From an uncultured Ruminococcus sp. (lineage in GTDB: Bacteria > Bacillota > Clostridia > Oscillospirales > Ruminococcaceae), in contig CALGTV010000013.1 of assembly GCA_937902395.1 (NCBI GenBank), positions 1 through 55,991 on the forward strand: 55,991 nucleotides of DNA. Reading direction: 5' to 3'. Below, piece after piece: positions 7,929 to 17,553 of this stretch. The notes under the pieces are model-generated. The model worked only from the letters and a program-made list of their open reading frames with translations, was not told the DNA's origin and searched no databases. Both the position numbers and the translations under genes were made by a program. How positions within the stretch are numbered: the first letter of the stretch is position 1; the number at the start of each line of letters is the position of its first letter.

Positions 7929-8588
7929 TTATTCAACAATAATTTTACCGCCGCGCCAGTTTTCAAAGACATATTTTTCCATTGCCTTATCATCAGCCTG
8001 ATTTGAGAACATATCCCCCTCAACATACATAAAGTCTACAGGATATTCTGTACCGCTTGCCGCATCCGCAGGTATCTGAAGATAAAGTGTAACAATAGCG
8101 CCGTTAAGACCATGGTCAGCATCAAAAAGCTCTGTAAAGAAAATACTTCCAAGATTATTTGACGTGAGATACTCGTTCTTATTTTCTCTCCACTCCATAG
8201 CAACTGAACCAACGTTATATTCTGAAGCCTCGCCCATTTTCTTGCGCACATAGCGATTTGCTTCATCAAACATTTCCGGCTTGAGAATATCGGGATATGT
8301 TATGTGGAATCCGCACATATCCCATGCCATTTCCGCATTTTCAATGTATATAGTAACTGCCGCAGTTTCGCCTGCTTTAGCCTTAACATCCTCAATATAA
8401 AGTCTCGGACCATCTGCAGCTGCCTCCACATACTCCGTAGGAGCTTTAGTAGGAGCTTCTGTAGGCTTATCATACATAATTATTTCGTTTTCACCTGAGC
8501 CTGTATTGCTTTTCTTTTCGCCGCAAGCTGCCATTGATACCATAATTGCCATAGCTGTAACAGCTGCAAATATTCTGCTTATTTTCAT
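7929..8588 (-). CDS. lipoprotein with a cohesin-like domain
   Basis: The 219-residue product begins with a lipoprotein signal (MKISRIFAAVTAMAIMVSMAACGEKK) and has a Pro/Thr/Ala linker (TEAPTKAPTEY, ~43-53). Residues ~60-219 read like one cohesin: a first strand PRLYIEDVKAKAGETAAVTIYIENAE, then CGFHITYPDILKPEM, then GAIVTLYLQIPADAASGTEYPVDF, and a closing GGKIIVE. Cohesins bind dockerins of cellulosomal enzymes; two dockerin enzymes are encoded in this window. A single lipid-anchored cohesin could attach them to the cell. The ribosome site AAGGAGAG lies in the end of the ClpE-like gene, two bases away, so the two are co-transcribed. Dockerin partnership is inference. Confidence 0.72.
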   Translation of the reverse strand: MKISRIFAAVTAMAIMVSMAACGEKKSNTGSGENEIIMYDKPTEAPTKAPTEYVEAAADGPRLYIEDVKAKAGETAAVTIYIENAEMAWDMCGFHITYPDILKPEMFDEANRYVRKKMGEASEYNVGSVAMEWRENKNEYLTSNNLGSIFFTELFDADHGLNGAIVTLYLQIPADAASGTEYPVDFMYVEGDMFSNQADDKAMEKYVFENWRGGKIIVE

Positions 8589-8590
8589 TT

Positions 8591-10888
8591 TTAGCTCTCC
8601 TTTTTTCTTCCCTCTGCGTTTATTGCTTCATCCTTTACAGTCAAGGCAATTTCATCTATGCTGTAACCCTGATTTATTATAATATCAGCAATTTTATCCT
8701 CAATATCCTGACGAATTACGCGTCGGATATCTCTTGCACCGTATGGCTTGCCATATGACTTTTCAGCTATGAGCTTTAAAACATCATCATTGTATGTGAG
8801 AGTGATATCCTTTTCGCTGAGAGGAGTTTTCATTTCATCAAGCATAAGAGCCGCAATATCTGCAAAATTCTCCTTTGTAAGCTGCTTGAACACCACAATT
8901 TCGTCAATTCGGCTGATAAATTCAGGACGGAGGAATTCGCGAAGTCCCTTAACCGCCTTGTCAGCTGAAATCTCATCTGCGGTACGGTTGAAGCCTACAC
9001 CGATGCTCTTATCAGTAGAACCTGCATTTGAAGTCATACAGATTATAGTATTTTCAAAGTTTACAGTTCTGCCGTGAGCGTCGTCTATTTTACCCTCGTC
9101 AAGAATCTGCATAAGAATATTCATAACATCAGGGTGAGCCTTTTCAATTTCGTCAAAGAGAATCACGGAATAAGGCTTGCGACGGACTTTTTCTGTAAGC
9201 TGTCCTGCCTCGTCGTATCCTACATATCCTGGAGGTGAGCCAATCATTCTTGCTACAGAGTGTTTCTCCATATACTCAGTCATATCAAGGCGGATAAGTG
9301 GCTCTGTAGAATCAAAAAGCTCTTCAGAGATAGCCTTTACAAGCTCTGTTTTACCTACACCTGTAGGACCTACAAAGATAAATGACGCAGGGCGACGGCG
9401 CTTGCTAAGCTGTACTCTTGTACGCTTTATAGCCTTTGTCAATACAGCTACCGCCTCATCCTGTCCGATTACGCGCTTTTTCAGCGCTTCTTCCAGACGG
9501 GCAATTTTAAGAAATTCAGTTTCCGCAATTTTACTTGCGGGAATTCCTGTCCAGAGTTCTACAACCTTTGTGATATCGGCTTCTGTTACCTGTATATCTT
9601 CAACAGCTGCGGCAAGTTCCTTTTCCTTGGATTCTGCCTGAATAAGCTTTCCACGCATTTCGGCAATTGCCTCGTAGTCAGGCTCGCTGTCCTCAGACAT
9701 ATCTTTTATCATATCTTCAAGGACTTTGATTTCCTTGACAATTTTTGAATGTTCTGCAAGTTCAGTTGAACGTATGCTCGCGTGTGCACAGCTTTCATCC
9801 ACAAGGTCAATAGCTTTATCGGGGAGGAAACGGTCTGTGATGTATCTTTCGGAAAGGACTGCACATACGCGGATAAGGTAATCTGAGATGTGCACCTTAT
9901 GATATTCCTCATAATACTTCTTTATACCCGAAAGAACTTCTACAGTTTCCTCGATGTTAGGCTCTGTAACAGTTACAGGCTGGAAACGTCTTTCAAGAGC
10001 AGAATCCTTTTCAATGTATTTTCTGTATTCGCCGAATGTTGTTGCTCCGATAACCTGAACCTCGCCTCTGGAAAGGGCAGGTTTAAGAATATTAGCCGCA
10101 TTCATAGAGCCCTCGGAATCTCCTGCACCAACAAGGTTATGCACCTCATCAACAAAGAGAATAACATTTCCCTCGCGCTTTACTTCGTCCACAAGACCTT
10201 TTACGCGGCTTTCAAACTGTCCGCGGAACTGTGTGCCTGCAACAAGAGCTGTAAGGTCAAGGAGATATACCTTTTTATCTGCAAGATTAAAGGGAACATC
10301 GCCCTCGTTGATACGCTGAGCGATCCCCTCTGCTATAGCTGTTTTACCTACACCAGGCTCACCGATAAGGCAGGGATTGTTCTTCGTGCGGCGTGATAGT
10401 ATCTGCACAACTCTCGCAATTTCCTTATCCCTGCCGATAATATTGTCAAGCTTTCCGTCAGCGGCTTTCTGTGAAAGATTTGTACAATAGCTGCCAAGGA
10501 ATTTAAGCTCTTTTTTCTTTTTATCCTTTTTGTCCTTTTTATCCTTATCGTTTTTATCAGCTGAACGCTTATCAGAACTGCTTTCGCTTATGGAATCAAC
10601 CTCCTGAAAATCGCCCATACCACCGAACATCTTCGACATAAAATCCGGCATAATTCCTGAGCCGCCCATTTCAAAAGCGTCACCGTCAAGGAGATTTGTC
10701 ATATGGTCCGAAATCTGCTCCAGCTCCTCATCGGAGATTCCAAGCTGTTTCATATACTCAGCAACCTGCGGAATATTAGCTTCCTTAGCGCATGTGAGAC
10801 AATATCCCTCATTTTTCTTTTCGTTACCTTTCATCGATGTAATAAATACAACAGCGGGGCGCTTGTTGCATTTGCTGCACATAATCAT
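8591..10888 (-). CDS. ClpE-like ATP-dependent Clp protease ATPase subunit
   Basis: A 765-residue HSP100 unfoldase. The N-terminus has a zinc ribbon (C4, C7, C30, C33) like ClpE or McsA in place of the usual Clp-N repeats, then a Lys/Asp-rich linker (~110-128). The first AAA+ module has GEPGVGKT and ILFVDEVHN, the middle region a coiled coil (~400-450), and the second AAA+ module GPTGVGKT and VILFDEIEKAHPDV, followed by a C-terminal D2-small domain (PYGARDIRRVIRQDIED). VGF after the second module could be the ClpP-binding loop. AGGAGGAAA precedes the ATG at 10888. It likely unfolds damaged proteins for ClpP; no clpP or ctsR is nearby. Confidence 0.9.
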   Translation of the reverse strand: MIMCSKCNKRPAVVFITSMKGNEKKNEGYCLTCAKEANIPQVAEYMKQLGISDEELEQISDHMTNLLDGDAFEMGGSGIMPDFMSKMFGGMGDFQEVDSISESSSDKRSADKNDKDKKDKKDKKKKELKFLGSYCTNLSQKAADGKLDNIIGRDKEIARVVQILSRRTKNNPCLIGEPGVGKTAIAEGIAQRINEGDVPFNLADKKVYLLDLTALVAGTQFRGQFESRVKGLVDEVKREGNVILFVDEVHNLVGAGDSEGSMNAANILKPALSRGEVQVIGATTFGEYRKYIEKDSALERRFQPVTVTEPNIEETVEVLSGIKKYYEEYHKVHISDYLIRVCAVLSERYITDRFLPDKAIDLVDESCAHASIRSTELAEHSKIVKEIKVLEDMIKDMSEDSEPDYEAIAEMRGKLIQAESKEKELAAAVEDIQVTEADITKVVELWTGIPASKIAETEFLKIARLEEALKKRVIGQDEAVAVLTKAIKRTRVQLSKRRRPASFIFVGPTGVGKTELVKAISEELFDSTEPLIRLDMTEYMEKHSVARMIGSPPGYVGYDEAGQLTEKVRRKPYSVILFDEIEKAHPDVMNILMQILDEGKIDDAHGRTVNFENTIICMTSNAGSTDKSIGVGFNRTADEISADKAVKGLREFLRPEFISRIDEIVVFKQLTKENFADIAALMLDEMKTPLSEKDITLTYNDDVLKLIAEKSYGKPYGARDIRRVIRQDIEDKIADIIINQGYSIDEIALTVKDEAINAEGRKKES

Positions 10889-10956
10889 CAGTCACTTTCC
10901 TCCTGTTAAATCATTTCATATTTATCCATTTATAATTAATTATTTTGGAGTTCCCT

Positions 10957-11859
10957 TTACATCTTATTTGCAAAATCATAGAAATACTTAAATACATAAG
11001 ATCTGTCAACGGAATCATTGTTGAAGAACAGCATTTCATTATTTCCTGTAATTGCCCATATTCTTATACTTACAGCTACTGCAAAAATAATAAATATGGA
11101 AGTTATAAGTCCGAATATTCCACCTGCAACGTGGGAAGTTACACCTATTGCAGAAACCTCACGTCTGCCAAAGTATGCATTTACGCTGAGAACAAGAAGA
11201 AGTGCAACAAACACAAACAATACAATAAAGGAGACCAATCTTGTTATTGTGTAGTATGCAGGTGCAATATAATTCTCAGCTATAAAGTCAGTAGCAGGAC
11301 GAAGATTATCCGATTCCATAATCAAAGGAATAAGTTCCTGCATACCGCTGCTGTCCTCTCTTATCTGCTGTGCAGCAGTTTCGGCAGCATACTTGTTAAG
11401 CGATTGAGAAACCAAATCTTTTATAATAACAGCATATCCCTCACGGATTTTTTCAATCAAGGCATCTTTTTCGTCAACTGGATGACCATTAATATTATTG
11501 ATATATTTAGCAAGCGATTCATCAATATTTTCTTCTTTATTCTGGAATATAGCTTCAATCTTTTCCTCTTTTATAACTATACTGTATCCCATATGTTCAA
11601 GATAATCAATATAATCGCTCATAAATGTTTCGCTCTCAAGATTTTTCAGCATCTTCTTGCTGTTACCGTCACTGACTGCGCCATTGCTTATAGTTTCAGA
11701 AAGAGTGCCACTTAAAACATATGATAAAATAGCGGCTATCATTATTCCAACAAAGGCAAAAACGCTTTTCAGCACGCCTTTTTTGCTTCCAATAAAAATA
11801 CACACAAGTGCAATTGCCGCAACGACTACATCATAAAACCAAGCATATTGAGTTCCCAT
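10957..11859 (-). CDS. CvpA-family membrane protein
   Basis: A 300-residue protein whose N-terminus (WFYDVVVAAIALVCIFIGSKKGVLKSVFAFVGIMIAAILSYVLS) has the typical CvpA two-helix pattern with the charged GSKKG turn. Two more membrane helices occur at ~205-230 and ~245-270, with a soluble Glu/Lys-rich insert (~60-190) between the halves that is longer than in classic CvpA. The family is linked to colicin V export and envelope homeostasis. It follows the DUF5711 gene by 11 bases in a run of minus-strand genes. Confidence 0.8.
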   Translation of the reverse strand: MGTQYAWFYDVVVAAIALVCIFIGSKKGVLKSVFAFVGIMIAAILSYVLSGTLSETISNGAVSDGNSKKMLKNLESETFMSDYIDYLEHMGYSIVIKEEKIEAIFQNKEENIDESLAKYINNINGHPVDEKDALIEKIREGYAVIIKDLVSQSLNKYAAETAAQQIREDSSGMQELIPLIMESDNLRPATDFIAENYIAPAYYTITRLVSFIVLFVFVALLLVLSVNAYFGRREVSAIGVTSHVAGGIFGLITSIFIIFAVAVSIRIWAITGNNEMLFFNNDSVDRSYVFKYFYDFANKM

Positions 11860-11870
11860 AATAAATTCCT

Positions 11871-13037
11871 CTAACTTTCATAATTTATTCTATCAATTGT
11901 ATCATACCCTTTCAGAAAAACATATCCATTGCTTCTTACAAAGCCTTTGTAGGAATCGCTTATCTGAGCTGTTGACCTGAGACCGCCCTCGAAATCGTAT
12001 GCAACCACGGAATCCTGTGACATTATGTAAGCAAGTCCATCCTGAACGATTACATCAACAAGGGGGGTATCAAAGCTTATTTCAATCGGCTCTTTTCCAT
12101 TCCCGCTGAAAAGTGCCGCAACATATTTTCTTGTCTCATAACTGTTGATAATTACAGCAGATTTTCCGTTTTCACAATCTCCTCTTTCAAATTCTCCGTC
12201 ATAACGGTAAAGGGAGCAGATGTTGCCGCTGTTATCTACATATCCACAGGCATCTATTCCTATAACTGCCGCACCTTCGCTATACCCCACAGTTTCAATT
12301 CCTAAAGTATCAAGTCCGGGAGATGTCCATTTCTCAGTTTTTTCCGTAAAGGAAGTCTCCTGAACGGAAGTAACGAGGGAACCGTTTTCGGCATATATGT
12401 AACTGATAACACAGCCCTTACTTTCATCAATAAAGCTTATATCGCTTACTCTTTCGACGCATTTTCTCTCGTATATCTTTTTTCCATCGCGGTCGTATAC
12501 GGTAATTTCGCAGTCATAATCCTGAGATGAAGTTACTACAGCCGTATATCCTTCTTCACTCAGGCGAACAAGCATAATATTTTCGTTGAGACTTTTAGAA
12601 TATATTATACCGTTTCTGTCCTCTACGCTGAAACGATATCCACCGCTTTCATAAAGAAGCACTTTATCATTTACAGAATCCATAATCGCATTGGCGTAGG
12701 CGTGCTGACGGCGTTTTATCAGACCACCCTCTTCGCTGTAGAAATATATACTTGCATCGCTGAGGACACATAACATTTTTCCTGTACAGTCAAGCTGGAA
12801 ATCCTCACTGTCTGTTATCTCAATAGGGAAATTCCCCTCCGCAAGCCGTCCGTCGTTGACAATTGTGGTATACTGTTTTCCAAGTCCTCTGAGTTTTGGC
12901 AGCCATAATTCACTTGTAATGTAAATAACAGCCGCAATAATCAATAAAAATAAAATAATAATAAACCGAACTATATTCTTTTTTCGTTTTTCTCTTTTCT
13001 TCTGTTCAACTATGTCGTCGGTTTCGTACATAGGCAT
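11871..13037 (-). CDS. DUF5711-type membrane-anchored beta-propeller protein
   Basis: 388 residues: a basic N-terminus (EQKKREKRKKN), one membrane helix (~24-42), then an extracytoplasmic domain of repeated short beta units such as MLCVLSDASIYFYSEEGGLIKR, NIMLVRLSEEGYTAVVTSS and DYDCEITVYDRDGKKIYER, which suggests a PQQ/WD-type propeller. I place it in the DUF5711 family from overall pattern. Function is unknown. It lies between truA and the CvpA gene. Confidence 0.65.
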   Translation of the reverse strand: MPMYETDDIVEQKKREKRKKNIVRFIIILFLLIIAAVIYITSELWLPKLRGLGKQYTTIVNDGRLAEGNFPIEITDSEDFQLDCTGKMLCVLSDASIYFYSEEGGLIKRRQHAYANAIMDSVNDKVLLYESGGYRFSVEDRNGIIYSKSLNENIMLVRLSEEGYTAVVTSSQDYDCEITVYDRDGKKIYERKCVERVSDISFIDESKGCVISYIYAENGSLVTSVQETSFTEKTEKWTSPGLDTLGIETVGYSEGAAVIGIDACGYVDNSGNICSLYRYDGEFERGDCENGKSAVIINSYETRKYVAALFSGNGKEPIEISFDTPLVDVIVQDGLAYIMSQDSVVAYDFEGGLRSTAQISDSYKGFVRSNGYVFLKGYDTIDRINYES

Positions 13038-13085
13038 AGTATAAATCCTCCGTATTACCGATTTTCTAATAGATAAAAGCTTAAA

Positions 13086-13820
13086 TCAATAGTAAACCTT
13101 ATTGAGATATAAGCCATGTGCCATAGCAGTTCTGCCTGCTTTTAATCTGTCTTTTGCTTCAAGAATCACAGGTATATCATCGGGGGAAATTCTTCCCTCG
13201 CTTACATCCATAAGCGTCCCTGCAATTATCCTAATCATATTATACAAAAAACCGTTGCCTTTTACAAGTACTATCACAGAAGTTCCACTATTTTCTATTT
13301 CAAGTGAATAAATAGTCCTCACCGTCGTGGAAACAGATGTACAATCAGCACAAAAGGAAGCAAAGTCATGAGTACCAACAAGATGCACAGCTGCCTTTCT
13401 TGCCGCTTCAATATCAAATTTTCTGCGATAGTGATATGCAAGGTCAGTACCGAAAGGGTCTTTTGATTCGCTGCAATGCATTTTATAGATGTATTCCTTA
13501 CCCTTGCAGTCATACCTTGCATGAAAATCAAGAGGCACGTCCTCGCAGCTGAGTATAGATATATCATCAGGCAATTCGCCGTTTACCCCCCTGCAAAAAC
13601 CAATATTGCGTATATTGCTTTCAGTTTTCACATTGAAGCAGAACTCATTGGCATGAACTCCCGTATCAGTTCTGGAACATCCGATTATTGTCACAGGCTC
13701 GTTCAGCACCTTTGATACAGCCTTTTCCAGTACTGCCTGCACTGTCAGGGCATTGTTCTGCCGCTGAAATCCGTGATAATTAGTCCCCCTGTACGCTGTC
13801 AGGACTTTCAGATTTCTCAT
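13086..13820 (-). CDS. truA: tRNA pseudouridine synthase A
   Basis: The 244-residue enzyme makes pseudouridine at positions 38-40 of tRNA anticodon stems. It has the N-terminal AYRGTNYHGFQRQ motif, the catalytic Asp52 in CSRTDTGVHA, and the late FLYNMIRIIAGTLMDVSEG motif. The start has GGAGG seven bases upstream. The gene begins inside the 3' end of the YfhO gene, a 41-base overlap, implying translational coupling. In many Firmicutes truA directly follows ecfT; here yfhO stands between them. Confidence 0.96.
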   Translation of the reverse strand: MRNLKVLTAYRGTNYHGFQRQNNALTVQAVLEKAVSKVLNEPVTIIGCSRTDTGVHANEFCFNVKTESNIRNIGFCRGVNGELPDDISILSCEDVPLDFHARYDCKGKEYIYKMHCSESKDPFGTDLAYHYRRKFDIEAARKAAVHLVGTHDFASFCADCTSVSTTVRTIYSLEIENSGTSVIVLVKGNGFLYNMIRIIAGTLMDVSEGRISPDDIPVILEAKDRLKAGRTAMAHGLYLNKVYY

Positions 13821-16707
13821 TATTTTCCTCCGTATTTTCTGTATTTTCTATGATGTCACTGCTTTCCTCATCAACTGAAACTGCCGCTGTAAATCCAAGG
13901 TCATTTACAGCTCCCACAGCTGAAATATCTTCCATTTTTTTATTTCTAATTGGAAATTCTGTTATATTTGTTGTGTCAGTTTTTTTCTTTCTGCGTGAAT
14001 CTATAAATGCGAAAAGTATGAACAGCAGTACAGCGCCGCCTGTTGCCATAAGTCCTACTGTAAAGCCCTCCGGGATATATTTTAGTTTTATTTCATGCTG
14101 TCCTGCTGAAACATTCACGCCAAGCATAGCCTCAGCAATTGCAAAAGTATCAGCTTTTTCGCCGTCAACATATACGCTCCAACCTTTTTCATAGGGAATT
14201 GAAAAATAAAGAAAACCATTTTTCTTAGCATTGATATTTCCCTTTATTTCAGCATCTGAAAACTCTGTAATCTCAAATTGCTCATCAGCAAGTATATCAT
14301 ACATTTCTGTAAAGGCTTCCTCATTTATTGCATAGGACACTAAGGTATAATTTCCAAAATCAGCATCATCTTCAAAATTCAGCGTAACAGAAACAATATC
14401 GCCTTTCTGTCCGTCACCCATGGGAAAAGCTATGCTGTAACCCTTTGATGATATACCGCTTTCGATTTTCATGTCGCCCTGATATACATCTATATTAGCA
14501 ACTTTCCTTCCCTTTAAATAGCCATAGAGATAACCATTTTCAACGCCCTCAAACTGATATGTTACAGATGCACTTCTGTCTCTATCCTCTATTGTATAGA
14601 AATATTCACCATAGCTTTCTTTATCGGTAATTACATTATCGTTGCTTATCATATAAACAGGCTGAGCTGTAAATAAATCCTTACTTGAACCTGTTATCTT
14701 TTTCATAAGATTATTTTGATATTCAAAAATATTTATGGCATTAGAACTCAGAGCATAGACATCATCGTCCACCATAAAGCCCAGTGAAAGAGGATATTTA
14801 TTTTCATAGAGATTAACGCTTCCGTCAGATGCCACAGGTTCAAGGAATGCGGAACAACTGTTAAGCGGTCCAAGCTTTGAAACGATATATTTTACTCCAA
14901 GAATTGAATTTACAACGGGAGTTGCGGTACGATAGTAGAAGCGGTTGCCTGCCTCTGAGCCGTACATACCCATTCTCATGTAAAATTTTGTTACATCAAC
15001 ATTGGCAGATGATGAAAACTGTGAAAGTCCATTATAGCCATAAAGTGCGCTGTCGTTAAGGGTATAAGTCGATGTCATTTCAGTGCGATAGAAAGGAGAC
15101 TCTTCACGTTCGCGCATCTGAGACAAAATATTCTGCACCTCGGTATTGTATGAGGGATAGCTTGCATAATCAGAAGTTCCTACACTGTCAACGCCTATGA
15201 AAGCATTTCCACTCATTTCAATAACAATAGCTGCTGTAGTTATAATATTTATAAGTCCATTGAATATCTTTTTATCCTTAACAGGTATAATTTTCATGCA
15301 GATAAATATGAGAATATATGCACCAGATATCATAAGTGAACTTACAAATACAGAATCTTTTACGGAAAATCCTTCATCTGAGGCTTTTTCCACAAGATAA
15401 TACATATAGAATACACCTGCTGGAGCAAGAAGCATCATAGGAATCTGATACAGCTTTATTCCCTTTTCCGTCATCACATCATATGCGCGGTATGCCGCAG
15501 TAACAAGTACAAAGCTGAATATAAACGCATATCTATAGGGAAGCTGATTCGTTGTATGGAATCCATGCCAGATAAAGTTAAGCTGATTCCAGTTGCAGCT
15601 TACAGCTATAAGCGCAAGCATAAAAACAGCGGCAATTTTTTCACGTATTTTTATACCTGCTGAGAAAAGAAATACTCCCATGAGTATAACAGCCAGCATA
15701 CCGCAGGCAAGATTTGGCAAACCCTCTTTTGTAGTTGGAGCATTATAGGAAAGAAGATTTCCAAAAATTTCCTGCCATTTGTATTCCCATTTTATAGTTT
15801 TAGGAAATTGGTTATTCACACCATAAGTAAGCTGTAAGGCTTTATATGCAGGCAGGAGTATAACTCCGCCAAGGCATATGCCTATAACAGATGAACGGAT
15901 AACGAGCCATATTCTGTGGAAAAACTTCTTAAAGCCCTGCCACTCAATGATTGCAGAAAATGCAAACATGAATATTGTGAATATACAGATAAAAAAGCCC
16001 ACATAGTAATTTGCAATAAGTGAAAGTGCAAGAGTTACTGTATATAGCTTCCATTTTCCCTCACGGCACATTGCCACGACTCCCAACATAACAAGAGGGA
16101 AAATCGCAATAGTATCGAACCACATTACATTCCAGTAATAACCCATCATGTAACTGCAAAGAGCATACATCAAAGAAAATCCAACTATTGATAAATCCTT
16201 TCTGCCGAATGTGTATCTGAGGAAGCAGCTGAAAAATGCTCCGCATAGACCGATTTTCGCCGCAAGGAAATACATGAGAGCCTCACGGGTATGCGCCTCG
16301 TCGAAAAATATCGAAAGCAGATTCAGCGGACTTGCAGCATAATAGGCAATAAGGGCAAGAAAATTCGTACCTATACCATTCTGCCACGAGTAGAGCATTG
16401 AGCCCCCTGTAAGCAATTTTTCTCTCAATACACGGAAAAACGGATAATACTGGTGCCACAAATCGACTACAAGGAATTGCTCGCTGCCTGTTTCCTGAAA
16501 TTTGCCGTCGGTAAACCACAGCATATGAATCCCCTGCTTATGAAAAGCAATAAGCATAATTATAAAAGGTATAATAAAGGAAAGGAAGAAATACAGCACT
16601 CCCTTTTCATACATAGCATTAATAAAGCTGTTATTTTTATTCTTTCCCATGTTTAAATCGGGAGCTTTTACAGTATTATTTTTAACTGTCAATTTCGTTT
16701 TTCCCAT
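13780..16707 (-). CDS. YfhO-family polytopic membrane protein
   Basis: A 975-residue GT-C-like membrane protein. The N-terminal two-thirds holds about a dozen membrane helices, with the loop EQFLVVDLWHQYYPFFRVLREKL near residues 80-100 bearing the conserved Asp of this family. The C-terminal region is an extracellular beta domain (FLYFSIPYEKGWSVYVDGEKAD, AGQHEIKLKYIPEGFTVGL) followed by a last helix and an acidic tail. In Bacillus, YfhO acts in glycosylation of lipoteichoic acid from a lipid-linked sugar. No CsbB-like partner is seen here, so the acceptor is unknown. It overlaps truA by 41 bases. Confidence 0.88.
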   Translation of the reverse strand: MGKTKLTVKNNTVKAPDLNMGKNKNNSFINAMYEKGVLYFFLSFIIPFIIMLIAFHKQGIHMLWFTDGKFQETGSEQFLVVDLWHQYYPFFRVLREKLLTGGSMLYSWQNGIGTNFLALIAYYAASPLNLLSIFFDEAHTREALMYFLAAKIGLCGAFFSCFLRYTFGRKDLSIVGFSLMYALCSYMMGYYWNVMWFDTIAIFPLVMLGVVAMCREGKWKLYTVTLALSLIANYYVGFFICIFTIFMFAFSAIIEWQGFKKFFHRIWLVIRSSVIGICLGGVILLPAYKALQLTYGVNNQFPKTIKWEYKWQEIFGNLLSYNAPTTKEGLPNLACGMLAVILMGVFLFSAGIKIREKIAAVFMLALIAVSCNWNQLNFIWHGFHTTNQLPYRYAFIFSFVLVTAAYRAYDVMTEKGIKLYQIPMMLLAPAGVFYMYYLVEKASDEGFSVKDSVFVSSLMISGAYILIFICMKIIPVKDKKIFNGLINIITTAAIVIEMSGNAFIGVDSVGTSDYASYPSYNTEVQNILSQMREREESPFYRTEMTSTYTLNDSALYGYNGLSQFSSSANVDVTKFYMRMGMYGSEAGNRFYYRTATPVVNSILGVKYIVSKLGPLNSCSAFLEPVASDGSVNLYENKYPLSLGFMVDDDVYALSSNAINIFEYQNNLMKKITGSSKDLFTAQPVYMISNDNVITDKESYGEYFYTIEDRDRSASVTYQFEGVENGYLYGYLKGRKVANIDVYQGDMKIESGISSKGYSIAFPMGDGQKGDIVSVTLNFEDDADFGNYTLVSYAINEEAFTEMYDILADEQFEITEFSDAEIKGNINAKKNGFLYFSIPYEKGWSVYVDGEKADTFAIAEAMLGVNVSAGQHEIKLKYIPEGFTVGLMATGGAVLLFILFAFIDSRRKKKTDTTNITEFPIRNKKMEDISAVGAVNDLGFTAAVSVDEESSDIIENTENTEENNEKSESPDSVQGD

Positions 16708-16749
16708 AATTCTTCCTTTCTATAATACTCATCTATAATTATTGTTCTA

Positions 16750-17553
16750 TCATCCTATAATAATATTGACAATCCAGAAAGCAATTGCAATTGCTAAAGC
16801 GATATAATCTCTCGGAGCTGATTTAAGTTGACGAAGTCTTGTTCTGCCCTCGCCGCCGCGGTAACAGCGACACTCCATAGCCGTTGCAAGCTCGTCCGCA
16901 CGTCTGAATGAGGATATAAACAGAGGAACAAGTATGGCTATCATATTTTTTGCCCTTGTCATAAAGCTTCCGCTGTCAATTTCAGCACCTCTTGCTTTCT
17001 GAGCAGACATTATCTTATCCGTTTCCTCAATAAGAGTAGGTATGAATCGCAGAGCAATTGACATCATCATCGCAAGCTCATGAACGGGAACTTTTATCTT
17101 TTTCAAAGGAGATAAAAGCTTTTCTATCGCGTCTGTCAGTGTGATTGGTGATGTAGTGTAAGTAAGCAGCGAGCTGCCCATAATAAGCAGTGTTATACGC
17201 ACAAACATAAATATACTTATGCTTACTGCATCATCTGTGATTTTTATAAATTTCCATTTGAATAATACATCTCCGCTTGTTACGAAAAACAGATTGAGTA
17301 TTGCTGTAATCAGCAGAAACGGCAAAAGAGGCTTTACAGATTTCACAAACATTTTCAGCGGAATCCGCGAAAGGAATATAGCAAGCAAGGTAAATAGCGC
17401 GCCAACTCCCAGACATATGAAACGGTCTCCCGCAAAAAGCATAATGATATAAATAAATGTTATAATCAGCTTAAATCGTGGGTCAAGTCTGTGAATAATG
17501 CTGTCTCCGGGAAAGTACTGTCCAATTGTAATATCTCTCAGCATATCAGACAC
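16750..17553 (-). CDS. ecfT: ECF transporter transmembrane T component
   Basis: 267 residues with five or so hydrophobic segments and the CbiQ/EcfT pattern: HRLDPRFKLI near the N-terminus and the two Ala-Arg-Gly-type coupling motifs, here AQKARGAE and a second signature around ATAMECRCYRGGEGRTR. It forms the membrane scaffold of group II energy-coupling-factor transporters that take up vitamins through exchangeable S components. It overlaps ecfA2 by 8 bases. An S component is encoded separately at 31092-31631. Confidence 0.93.
   Translation of the reverse strand: MSDMLRDITIGQYFPGDSIIHRLDPRFKLIITFIYIIMLFAGDRFICLGVGALFTLLAIFLSRIPLKMFVKSVKPLLPFLLITAILNLFFVTSGDVLFKWKFIKITDDAVSISIFMFVRITLLIMGSSLLTYTTSPITLTDAIEKLLSPLKKIKVPVHELAMMMSIALRFIPTLIEETDKIMSAQKARGAEIDSGSFMTRAKNMIAILVPLFISSFRRADELATAMECRCYRGGEGRTRLRQLKSAPRDYIALAIAIAFWIVNIIIG

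Noticed and set aside
13780..13820. Frameshift between yfhO and truA
   Set aside because: Both proteins have normal ends and truA has its own GGAGG, so the 41-base overlap is a real overlap in different frames.
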